DNA from: Paracoccus limosus
GTDB lineage: Bacteria; Pseudomonadota; Alphaproteobacteria; Rhodobacterales; Rhodobacteraceae
DNA: 64,000 nt
Direction: 5' to 3'
NCBI RefSeq assembly: GCF_009711185.1
Contig: NZ_WMIF01000006.1
Coordinates: 1-64,000, forward strand
The notes beneath the pieces are model-generated. The model was not told where the DNA came from and ran no database searches. It was given only the letters and a program-made list of their open reading frames with translations. Shown in pieces: positions 57,347-64,000 of the stretch. The position numbers and the translations under genes are program-made. How positions within the stretch are numbered: the first letter of the stretch is position 1; the number at the start of each line of letters is the position of its first letter.

Positions 57347-57808
57347 ATGAAACGGACAATTCTGACGCTGATGCTGCTGGCCGGTCCGGCGGCGGCGGAT
57401 GTCGTGGGCAAGGTCGGCGTCGACTGGGTCGGCAACGATATTCTGGTCGAGGCGATCGCCGATCCCAAGGTGCAGGGCGTGACCTGTCATCTGGCCTATT
57501 TCGACCGCTCGATGCTGGATAGGCTGCAGCAGGGCAACTGGTTCGAGGATCCGTCGAATTCGGCCATCCAATGCACGCGCACCGGGGCCATCGCCATCGG
57601 CGACATCAAGCGCGGGCCAAAGGGCGAGGATGTGTTCAGCGCCTCGCGTTCGCTGATTTTCAAGACGCTGCGGGTGCGGCGGATCTATGACGAGGCAAAT
57701 CAGGTGCTGATCTATCTGGCCTATAGCGCGCAGGTGAATCAGGGCTCGGCCAAGATGGCGCTGTCGACTGTGCGGCTGGAACAGGGCGAAGGGCTGCCGG
57801 CGCAATAG
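57347..57808 (+). CDS. creA: CreA family exported protein
   Basis: 153 aa from ATG 57347, with signal peptide (MKRTILTLMLLAGPAAA). 'DWVGNDILVEAIADPKVQGV', 'CHLAYFDRSMLDRLQ', 'GNWFEDPSNSAIQCTRTG' and 'SLIFKTLRVRRIYD' match the CreA family, including the two conserved cysteines. It is a periplasmic protein of unknown function found across Proteobacteria. Confidence 0.92.
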   Translation: MKRTILTLMLLAGPAAADVVGKVGVDWVGNDILVEAIADPKVQGVTCHLAYFDRSMLDRLQQGNWFEDPSNSAIQCTRTGAIAIGDIKRGPKGEDVFSASRSLIFKTLRVRRIYDEANQVLIYLAYSAQVNQGSAKMALSTVRLEQGEGLPAQ

Positions 57809-57930
57809 CCGGATCGGGCCGGGCTGCGCGAAACGGCGGCAGGATCTGGCCGCCGGCGCAGAGGATTTGCCCGAAAGGTGGACAGCGAAGCCGCGCCGCG
57901 ATAAGAGCGCGGCGAAACAGGAAGCAAACG

Positions 57931-58263
57931 ATGCGGATTCCCGCCAAAACCGCAAAATACTGTCTGGGCCAGCTCGTCCGGCACCGCGAACATCCGTTCC
58001 GGGGCGTGGTTTTCGACGTGGATCCGGAATTCGCCAATACCGAGGAATGGTATGAATCCATTCCCGAAGAGGCGCGCCCGTCGCGCAACCAGCCGTTCTA
58101 TCACCTTTATGCCGAGACCGAGGCGACCTATTACGTGGCCTATGTCTCGGAGCAGAATCTGGTGCCCGACAGTTCGGGCGAGCCGCTGGAACATCCCGAG
58201 GTCGATGAGATGTTCGGCGAGTTCGAGGATGGCCGCTATCCCCTGCAATTCGCGCTGAACTGA
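57931..58263 (+). CDS. hspQ: Heat shock protein HspQ
   Basis: 110 aa. 'AKYCLGQLVRHREHPFRGVV', 'VDPEFANTEEWYESIP', 'NQPFYHLYAE' and 'AYVSEQNLVPD' identify the HspQ/YccV (hemimethylated-DNA-binding) domain. In enterobacteria HspQ is a Lon substrate and specificity enhancer. A single gene with its own upstream region. Confidence 0.94.
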   Translation: MRIPAKTAKYCLGQLVRHREHPFRGVVFDVDPEFANTEEWYESIPEEARPSRNQPFYHLYAETEATYYVAYVSEQNLVPDSSGEPLEHPEVDEMFGEFEDGRYPLQFALN

Positions 58264-58320
58264 AGCCGGGCCGCGCGGCCGGTTCTGGCGCGGGATCACC
58301 GGGCAGGGCGGCCGGGGCAG

Positions 58321-58947
58321 CTAGAACGGCAGATTTCCGGGCATCGCCTCGGCCTTGTCAACGGGGACGATGAAGACCAGGAAATTGCGCCGGCCTTCGC
58401 GGAAATAGCTCAGCGAGGCGGTCAGATCCTGAATCAGATACCAGCCGAACCCGCCTTCGGGCAGCAGCAGGATGTCGTGGTCGATCCCTTCGGCCTCGTC
58501 GGTGATATGGGGCAGGTTGCGCGGGTCGAGGCATTCGACGGGCAGGGGGCGGCCGTCATCCGTCACCGCGCAGGCGATGCCGCCGACATGACGCACCACG
58601 AAAAGATGTACCAAGGGCGAATGCGGGCGGTGCAACGGGTCTGGCTGTGGCGTGCCACCATGTTCGCAGATGTTGTTCAGCACCTCGGCCAGGGCCAGTT
58701 CCAGCCGCGACAGCACCTCGGTGCCGGCGCTGCCGTCAAACCGCTCGCGCAGATACAGCAGCGCATCGCGCACTGTCGAAGGATCGGCGCGAAAGATCCG
58801 ATGCAGCATCGGCTGGCGATTGTGCGGCGCCAGACGCAGCCGGCGGCGCAACTGCTCGACCGGCAAGGGCTGATGGGGCAGGGTTTCGGCAGACAGCGCG
58901 TCGGGGGGGCGGGGGTCTGGTGGCCGGGATTCAGGCGGCAGGGTCAT
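58321..58947 (-). CDS. RsbW-like anti-sigma factor kinase (HATPase)
   Basis: 208 aa. A Pro-rich N-terminus (~45 residues) is followed by a GHKL ATPase: N-box 'LELALAEVLNNICEHG', G1 'VTDDGRPLP', G2-like 'LLPEGGFGWYLIQDL', then 'RNFLVFIVP'. This is the RsbW/SpoIIAB-type serine kinase that phosphorylates a STAS antagonist and holds a partner. The STAS gene lies directly upstream with an ATGA overlap. No sigma factor or PP2C phosphatase is adjacent; alphaproteobacterial stress control usually uses PhyR-NepR instead. Confidence 0.85.
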   Translation of the reverse strand: MTLPPESRPPDPRPPDALSAETLPHQPLPVEQLRRRLRLAPHNRQPMLHRIFRADPSTVRDALLYLRERFDGSAGTEVLSRLELALAEVLNNICEHGGTPQPDPLHRPHSPLVHLFVVRHVGGIACAVTDDGRPLPVECLDPRNLPHITDEAEGIDHDILLLPEGGFGWYLIQDLTASLSYFREGRRNFLVFIVPVDKAEAMPGNLPF

Positions 58948-59291
58948 GGCGAGGCCTCACCCAGTTGCGCGCCATCCGTCGGCGGTTGCGGGCGGATGGT
59001 CAGCACCGTGTCCATCCGGGTCAGCCGGAACACCCGCGCGACATTGCTGGACAGCCCGGTCAGTTCAAGGCTGCGCCCCTTGGGCATGGCCTTGTAGATC
59101 GCGATGATCGCGCCCAGACCCGAGCTGTCCATGAAATCCACCGCGCTGAGGTCCAGCGTCACCCGGGTGCCGGCATGGGCGACCAGATTGCGCACGCGAT
59201 CCTTGAACGCGGTGGCGACGGCGGCATCCAGTCGCCTTTCATCGACCCGGATGGTCACGCCGTCATCTTTGGCCAGCAGGGTCAGTTGCAT
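58944..59291 (-). CDS. RsbV-like anti-sigma factor antagonist (STAS domain)
   Basis: 115 aa, a single STAS domain with the phosphorylatable serine in 'VDFMDSSGLGAIIAIYKAMP' and 'LTGLSSNVARVFRLTRMDTV'. Its unphosphorylated form would bind the RsbW-like kinase encoded next. First gene of a two-gene operon. Target pathway unknown. Confidence 0.9.
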   Translation of the reverse strand: MQLTLLAKDDGVTIRVDERRLDAAVATAFKDRVRNLVAHAGTRVTLDLSAVDFMDSSGLGAIIAIYKAMPKGRSLELTGLSSNVARVFRLTRMDTVLTIRPQPPTDGAQLGEASP

Positions 59292-59513
59292 CTTGTTTTC
59301 CCGGTCCTTGGATCCCTTGAGGTCGTTCCTAGCGCGGAACCGTTACGTTTCCGTAAGCGTGCCCGCTTTTACGCGATCCGGGGAGAGCGCAAATCATTCG
59401 CCTTTTCATAAATTTACTTCGGTCCCGCGCGGACCTGTCTGTTTGAACAGCTTGCCGGGGGTCGCGGGAATGGTGCAATCCTGCTTGATGCAGCCTGTGG
59501 ATGAGGCGATGCC

Positions 59514-59888
59514 ATGCGCATGATCCTGACTGTCGCCGGCCTGCTGTCGGCCCTTGCTGCGGGCGAAGCGGGCGCCGCGACCTCGCACCCGGTCCGGCTG
59601 GAATGCCGTGGCGGTGCCGTGGCCGAGCCGCTTTGCGCTGCGCTGCGGGCCGAGCTGTTGCGGCGAGGGCACAGTCTGGCTGAGGATGCGCCGCTGCGTC
59701 TGGTGCTTTGGGCCGAGGCGCCCGATCCATCGGCGCTGGTGGCGCGCCTTGATCTTGAGGATGACGGCCAGTGGCGACAAGGTGAACCGGGGACATTGGC
59801 GGTGATCGACCGCCGCGTTTTGCCCGGTCGCCAGTTACAGGACTTTGCCGCAGCCCTGCTCGACCGGGCCGGCCCCGGGTTTCAATAG
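59514..59888 (+). CDS. Small exported protein upstream of the serralysin
   Basis: 124 aa from ATG 59514, with signal peptide (MRMILTVAGLLSALAAGEAGA). The mature part of ~103 residues has one Cys pair ('LECRGGAVAEPLCAAL') and a compact alpha/beta pattern ('LRLVLWAEAPDPSALVARLD', 'LAVIDRRVLPGRQLQDFAAALL'). I recognise no family. It ends 36 bases before the metalloprotease gene on the same strand and may be co-transcribed. Small exported inhibitors accompany serralysins in Pseudomonas and Erwinia, but this sequence does not look like the beta-barrel inhibitors I know. Confidence 0.68.
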   Translation: MRMILTVAGLLSALAAGEAGAATSHPVRLECRGGAVAEPLCAALRAELLRRGHSLAEDAPLRLVLWAEAPDPSALVARLDLEDDGQWRQGEPGTLAVIDRRVLPGRQLQDFAAALLDRAGPGFQ

Positions 59889-59924
59889 ATTTGACGATTG
59901 TCTTTGGTAAAAGGTGTGCAAACC

Positions 59925-61874
59925 ATGGTCGCAGATGCCGCATTTTCGCAGCTCCGCTCGCAGACGCTGCAATCGGATCCCGCGCTGACCGAGCGCGACG
60001 ATGCCGCGCCAGACACGTCGACCGAATACACGCTGGCCGTGGGCGAAAGCTTTTCGGGCGAGTTGTCGGGGTCGCATGACATCGACTGGGTCAGGGTCGA
60101 GCTTGAGCCCGGCGACTATCTGATCTCGTTGAAGGGCAGTGGCGCTTCGCCGGTGGCCGACACCTGGCTCGGCATCTATGATGCCGCGGGGAACCTGCTC
60201 GCCAGCAATGATGACAGCGGCGAGGGGCTGAATTCGCAAGTGGGGCTGCACGTGACCGAAAAGGGCGCTTACTATCTGGAAAGCACCTCCTATGCCAATG
60301 TGAACCCGGGCGGCTATACGCTGGCGGTCAGCAAGATGACGGCCTTTACCGTGCCGCAGATCGCGGCGCAGCTGACCGATGGCTATTGGAACAGCCACGG
60401 CTACAGTCGCCGCTCTTTTGACGTGGCCCCCGGTGGCACGCTGAACGTGGATCTGTCGGGGCTGACCGCCGCTGGACAAAAGCTGGCCAAGGCGGCGCTG
60501 CTGGCATGGACCGATGTGACCGGCATCCGGTTCAACACCGATCCCGGCCCCAATGACAAAGTCCATATCGTGATCGACGACAGTGACTCGGGTGCCTATT
60601 CGCAGTCGATCACCTTTGGCGAGGAAATCACCAAGTCCTATGTGAATGTCTCGACGGCTTGGATTGCCTATTATGGCGGCAATTTCGACAGCTATTCCTA
60701 TCAGACCTTCGTGCATGAACTGGGTCATGCGCTGGGGCTGGGCCATGCCGGCAATTACGACGGCAATGCCACCTATGGCGTCGATAATCATTACCTAAAC
60801 GACAGCTGGCAGGCGTCGATCATGTCCTATTTCAGCCAAAGCGAAAATAGCTACGTCAACGCCAGCCATGCCTATGTCATGTCGCCGATGATGGCCGATA
60901 TTGCGGCCATGCGGGCGCTTTATGGCGCGGCCAGCCTGCGCGTGGGCGATACGGTCTATGGCGAGCACAGCAATGCCGGTGGCAATTACGAGATGATTTC
61001 CCGACTGCTGGAAACCGGGGCGGGTGGCAATATCGCCTTTACGGTCTTTGACAGCGGTGGCAACGACACGCTGGACCTCAGCGGTGACAGCCAGGCGCAG
61101 CGGATCACGCTGGCCTCGGGCGGGATTTCGGATGCCTATGGGTTGATCGGGAATATTTCGATCATGCAGGGCACCGTGATCGAGAACCTGCGCGCCGGAT
61201 CGGGCAACGATGTGCTGAGCGGCAATGCCGCCAATAACCGCATCTGGGGCGGGGCGGGCGACGATCGCATCACCGGCATCGCCGGCGACGACACGCTGGC
61301 CGGCGGGGCCGGGCGCGACACGCTGATCGGCGGGATGGGCAATGACAGCTATATCACCAATAGTCTTGACGTCATCATTGAGACGGCTGGCGCCGGGCGC
61401 GACAGTGTCTTTCTGACCGCCGGGCATATGGTGCTGGGCGCCAATCTGGAAAACCTGTTCCTGATCGGCACGACGGCACAGAACGGCACCGGGAATGCGC
61501 TGTCGAACCGGCTGGTCGGAAATGCCATGGCCAACCAGCTTATCGGGCTGGCCGGCGCGGACCGGCTGGAGGGCAATGCCGGCAATGACTCTCTGGCCGG
61601 TGGACTGGGCAATGACACGCTGATCGGCGGGGCGGGGGCGGATGTGTTCCTGTTCAACCACGGCAAGGACGTGATCACCGATTTTCAGGACAATATCGAC
61701 GCCATCCGCATCGACGATGCCGTCTGGGGCGGCGGCACGCGCAGCATCGCGCAGGTGCTGTCGGCGGCGCGTGTCGTCGATGGCGATGTCGTACTAACCT
61801 TTGGCGCGCATAGCCTGACCATCGACGGGCTGACCAATATCCGGGCGCTGGCCGACGATCTGGTCATCGTCTGA
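59925..61874 (+). CDS. Serralysin-type secreted zinc metalloprotease
   Basis: 649 aa from ATG 59925 (AAGGTG eight bases upstream). An N-terminal PPC-like beta domain (~20-130, 'GESFSGELSGSHDIDWVRVE') precedes the M10 metzincin domain: zinc site HELGHALGLGH at 264-274 and Met-turn 'SIMSYFSQ' near 299-303. RTX repeats follow (~425-590; GGAGDDRI, GDDTLAGGAGRDTL, GNDSLAGGLGNDTL). The C-terminus ends in a hydrophobic ~LVIV tail typical of type I secretion signals. There is no Sec signal. It would be exported by a TolC-type ABC system, not seen in the window. Confidence 0.92.
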   Translation: MVADAAFSQLRSQTLQSDPALTERDDAAPDTSTEYTLAVGESFSGELSGSHDIDWVRVELEPGDYLISLKGSGASPVADTWLGIYDAAGNLLASNDDSGEGLNSQVGLHVTEKGAYYLESTSYANVNPGGYTLAVSKMTAFTVPQIAAQLTDGYWNSHGYSRRSFDVAPGGTLNVDLSGLTAAGQKLAKAALLAWTDVTGIRFNTDPGPNDKVHIVIDDSDSGAYSQSITFGEEITKSYVNVSTAWIAYYGGNFDSYSYQTFVHELGHALGLGHAGNYDGNATYGVDNHYLNDSWQASIMSYFSQSENSYVNASHAYVMSPMMADIAAMRALYGAASLRVGDTVYGEHSNAGGNYEMISRLLETGAGGNIAFTVFDSGGNDTLDLSGDSQAQRITLASGGISDAYGLIGNISIMQGTVIENLRAGSGNDVLSGNAANNRIWGGAGDDRITGIAGDDTLAGGAGRDTLIGGMGNDSYITNSLDVIIETAGAGRDSVFLTAGHMVLGANLENLFLIGTTAQNGTGNALSNRLVGNAMANQLIGLAGADRLEGNAGNDSLAGGLGNDTLIGGAGADVFLFNHGKDVITDFQDNIDAIRIDDAVWGGGTRSIAQVLSAARVVDGDVVLTFGAHSLTIDGLTNIRALADDLVIV

Positions 61875-62203
61875 GACGCGCGGGTCGCGGCCCGGACCGG
61901 CTGCCCCGACATCGCGGATGCTTTCCCGCGACGTGCTGACCCTGCGCGGGGTGACCGGCCGCCGGGCGCGCGTGGACGATATCGGGATCGCCCCGATGCC
62001 CTGGCGCGCGGGCAGGCTGCCGCTTGCCTGTCCAACCCGGCCCCGCCGGTTCCGCACCGCCCGGAATTGATGGGCGACAAGGCAGCCATTGCCTGATTTT
62101 GCGTCAAATCGGAACTTGCTTTCAGCTATTTCTGTTGGCCCTGTGGACAGTGCCCGCCCGATTGCGAAGATCATGGGCAGAGGTGAGGGAAGCCGGGGTC
62201 AAG
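61875..62203. other. Intergenic stretch between the protease and ATP-grasp genes
   Basis: 329 bases. A 50-codon open frame (61918-62070, starting MLSRDVLTLRG) has no ribosome site and is Arg-rich; it is judged a chance frame or a decayed remnant. The right half (62071-62150) is less GC-rich and probably holds the promoter of the next operon, but no clear -35/-10 pair was found. Confidence 0.55.
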
Positions 62204-63610
62204 ATGTATTACAATGAAATGATGGACGGCGCGGCGGTGCGGGCGCCCTATGCCATGCTTTCGGATTGGGTGGCGACGATGCCCTCCGAGATCAGACAGA
62301 TGAAACAGGCCGAGGCCGAGGCGCTGTTCCGCCGCATCGGAATTACCTTTGCCGTTTACGGCGAAGGCGGCGACCCGGACCGGCTGATCCCGTTCGATAT
62401 GATGCCGCGGGTTTTCCTGCAAAGCGAATGGCGCAAGCTGGAACGCGGCATCAAGCAGCGCGCCCGCGCGTTGAACGCTTTCCTGCGCGATGTCTATTCA
62501 CGGGGCGAGATCATCCGCGCCGGCCGTATTCCCGCCCGGCTGGTCTATCAGAACGAGGCCTATGAAAAGGCGGTCGTCGGTTTCGTGCCGCCGCGCGGGG
62601 TTTTTTCCCATATCGTCGGCATCGACATCGTGCGCACCGGCCGCGACGAATTCTTTGTGCTCGAGGATAACTGCCGCACGCCCTCGGGTGTCAGCTACAT
62701 GCTGGAAAACCGCGAAATCATGATGCGCATGTTCCCGGCGCTGTTTCGCAACAACCGCATCGAGCCCGTCGACCAATATCCCGAGCTTTTGCGCCGCACG
62801 CTGGCCTCGGTCGCGCCGGCGAAATGCGAAGGCACGCCGACAGTGGTGATCCTGACGCCGGGCCATTTCAACAGCGCCTATTACGAGCACAGCTTCCTTG
62901 CGAACCTGATGGGCGTCGAGCTGGTCGAGGGCAGCGACCTGTTCGTGGATGGCGGCTTTGTCTATATGCGCACCACGCAGGGGCCAAAGCGGGTGGACGT
63001 GATCTATCGCCGGATCGACGATCCCTTCCTTGACCCCTTGTGTTTCCGCAAGGATTCGATGCTGGGCGTGCCGGGCCTGATGGACGTCTATCGCTCGGGC
63101 GGCGTCAGCATCGCCTCGGCGCCGGGCGCGGGCGTGGCCGATGACAAGGCGGTCTATACTTTCGTGCCCGAAATGATCCGCTTTTACCTCGGCGAAGAGC
63201 CGATCCTGCAGAACGTCCAGACCTGGACGCTGTGGAAAGACGAGGATTACAAATACGTCATGGCCAATCTCAAGGATCTGGTGGTCAAGGAGGTGCATGG
63301 CTCGGGCGGCTATGGCATGCTGATCGGGCCCAAGGCCAGCACCGAGGAAATCGAGCATTTCCGCAAGCTGATCGAGGCCAATCCCGGCAATTACATCGCC
63401 CAGCCGACGCTGGCGCTGTCGACCAGCCCGACCTTCGTGGACGAAGGCATCGCGCCGCGCCATGTCGATCTGCGGCCATTTTGCCTGTGCGGTGATCGGG
63501 TCGAGCTGGTGCAGGGCGGGCTGACGCGGGTGGCGCTGCGCGACGGCTCGCTGGTGGTGAACTCGTCGCAGGGCGGCGGGGTCAAGGATACCTGGGTTCT
63601 GTCGGAATAA
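62204..63610 (+). CDS. Circularly permuted ATP-grasp type 2 protein
   Basis: 468 aa from ATG 62204 (GGGG upstream). Family features (COG2308, DUF404/DUF407): 'GITFAVYGEGGDPDRLIPFD', 'FLRDVYSRGEIIRAGRIP', 'DIVRTGRDEFFVLEDNCRTP', 'SGVSYMLENREIMMRMFP', 'VVKEVHGSGGYGMLIGP', 'DLRPFCLCGDRVELVQGGLT'. Such proteins are predicted peptide or amide ligases. They occur in operons with an alpha-E protein (next gene), a transglutaminase-like protease and often an Anbu proteasome homologue. Reaction unknown. Confidence 0.92.
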   Translation: MYYNEMMDGAAVRAPYAMLSDWVATMPSEIRQMKQAEAEALFRRIGITFAVYGEGGDPDRLIPFDMMPRVFLQSEWRKLERGIKQRARALNAFLRDVYSRGEIIRAGRIPARLVYQNEAYEKAVVGFVPPRGVFSHIVGIDIVRTGRDEFFVLEDNCRTPSGVSYMLENREIMMRMFPALFRNNRIEPVDQYPELLRRTLASVAPAKCEGTPTVVILTPGHFNSAYYEHSFLANLMGVELVEGSDLFVDGGFVYMRTTQGPKRVDVIYRRIDDPFLDPLCFRKDSMLGVPGLMDVYRSGGVSIASAPGAGVADDKAVYTFVPEMIRFYLGEEPILQNVQTWTLWKDEDYKYVMANLKDLVVKEVHGSGGYGMLIGPKASTEEIEHFRKLIEANPGNYIAQPTLALSTSPTFVDEGIAPRHVDLRPFCLCGDRVELVQGGLTRVALRDGSLVVNSSQGGGVKDTWVLSE

Positions 63611-63626
63611 GGGGAGGTCGCCAGTC

Positions 63627-64000
63627 ATGCTCAGCCGCACCGCCGCCAACCTGTTCTGGATGGGCCGCCATCTGGAACGCGCCGAAACCGCCGCCCGTCT
63701 GCTAGACGTTGGCGCCCGCATCACGCTGTTGCCCAATACCGAAGAGGGCTATCGCAACGAATGGGAATCGCTCTTGCGCGCCTCGGGGGCGCAGGGGCCC
63801 TTTGCCGAACGCTATGGCGACGCGATCACGCAAGAGAATATCGAAAGCTGGCTGTTTTTCGATTGCGACAACCCGTCCTCGGTCGCCTCCTGTATCGAAA
63901 AGGCCCGCGAGGGCGGGCGCATCGTGCGCACCGCGCTGACCAGTCAGGTCTGGGACGCGCTCAATACCGCCTATCAGGAATTGCGCCAATTGCGCACGGC
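63627..64000 (+). CDS. Alpha-E domain protein (partial, runs off window)
   Basis: At least 124 aa from ATG 63627, truncated by the window end; GGGGAGG lies about 10 bases upstream. The start 'MLSRTAANLFWMGRHLERAE', then 'FDCDNPSSVASCIEKAREGG' and 'VRTALTSQVWDALNTAYQEL' are diagnostic of the all-helical alpha-E (COG2307, DUF403) family. It follows the ATP-grasp gene by 16 bases and is almost always paired with it; the function is unknown but presumed linked to the ligase reaction. Confidence 0.93.
   Translation, partial: MLSRTAANLFWMGRHLERAETAARLLDVGARITLLPNTEEGYRNEWESLLRASGAQGPFAERYGDAITQENIESWLFFDCDNPSSVASCIEKAREGGRIVRTALTSQVWDALNTAYQELRQLRT

Noticed and set aside
61918..62070. 50-codon frame MLSRDVLTLRG... 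after the serralysin, considered as a Hint-domain remnant
   Set aside because: Too short, no ribosome site and no recognisable Hint or intein motif.

Overview
The window is GC-rich alphaproteobacterial DNA from a Paracoccus-type organism (Rhodobacteraceae). The best clue is the aa3 cytochrome oxidase subunit I and the cytochrome c550 beside it. From memory both are nearly collinear with the Paracoccus denitrificans proteins, including a 558-residue subunit I. A phosphatidylcholine synthase, an L-malyl-CoA/beta-methylmalyl-CoA lyase and a GAACN7GAAC SOS box before recA also fit.

Positions 1-7152 are the right end of a prophage. On the plus strand lie tail genes (knob-type fibre, small partner, SGNH-hydrolase fibre) and then a lysis cassette (holin, GH24 lysozyme, embedded i-/o-spanin pair). 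Inside that cassette is a small helical protein resembling the Acb2/Tad1 cyclic-nucleotide sponges. On the minus strand follow four small accessory genes. One resembles the Aca2/YdiL (DUF1870) repressors. The small orphan gene upstream of it has a putative promoter whose 17-bp spacer is exactly a palindrome. The prophage ends in the 3' half of a tRNA-Thr(TGT) gene that lacks its 5' half, which marks the attachment site. This right end looks like an anti-defence locus and is the most interesting part of the window.

From 7157 on the DNA is host chromosome: DUF2244-ctaD and cycA (respiration), lipB, metH, tRNA-Leu, a sulfotransferase, recA-alaS, and a complete urease cluster (ureD-A-J-B-[cyclase-CMD]-C-[DUF1127]-E-F-G, minus strand) carrying three extra genes. 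Next come purA-DUF2842-thiN, a peptide ABC transporter with its fused double ATPase divergently encoded, an M20 amidohydrolase, a membrane-anchored RTX protein, a D-amino-acid transaminase and malyl-CoA lyase. A second peptide ABC transporter (40663-44014) lacks an adjacent binding protein; a candidate lies 6 kb away at 50247-51713. Between them are an MFS exporter, D-amino-acid dehydrogenase, an L,D-transpeptidase, a Lys/Ala-rich protein and a lytic transglycosylase.

The right third holds pcs, the serine biosynthesis genes serB, serC and serA, a PrpA-like phosphatase, creA, hspQ, an RsbW/RsbV-like pair, a serralysin-type metalloprotease preceded by a small exported protein, and the start of a conserved ATP-grasp/alpha-E operon that runs off the window. 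A recurring intergenic sequence (GGGTATTTG- or GGATATTT-type) occurs at five places.
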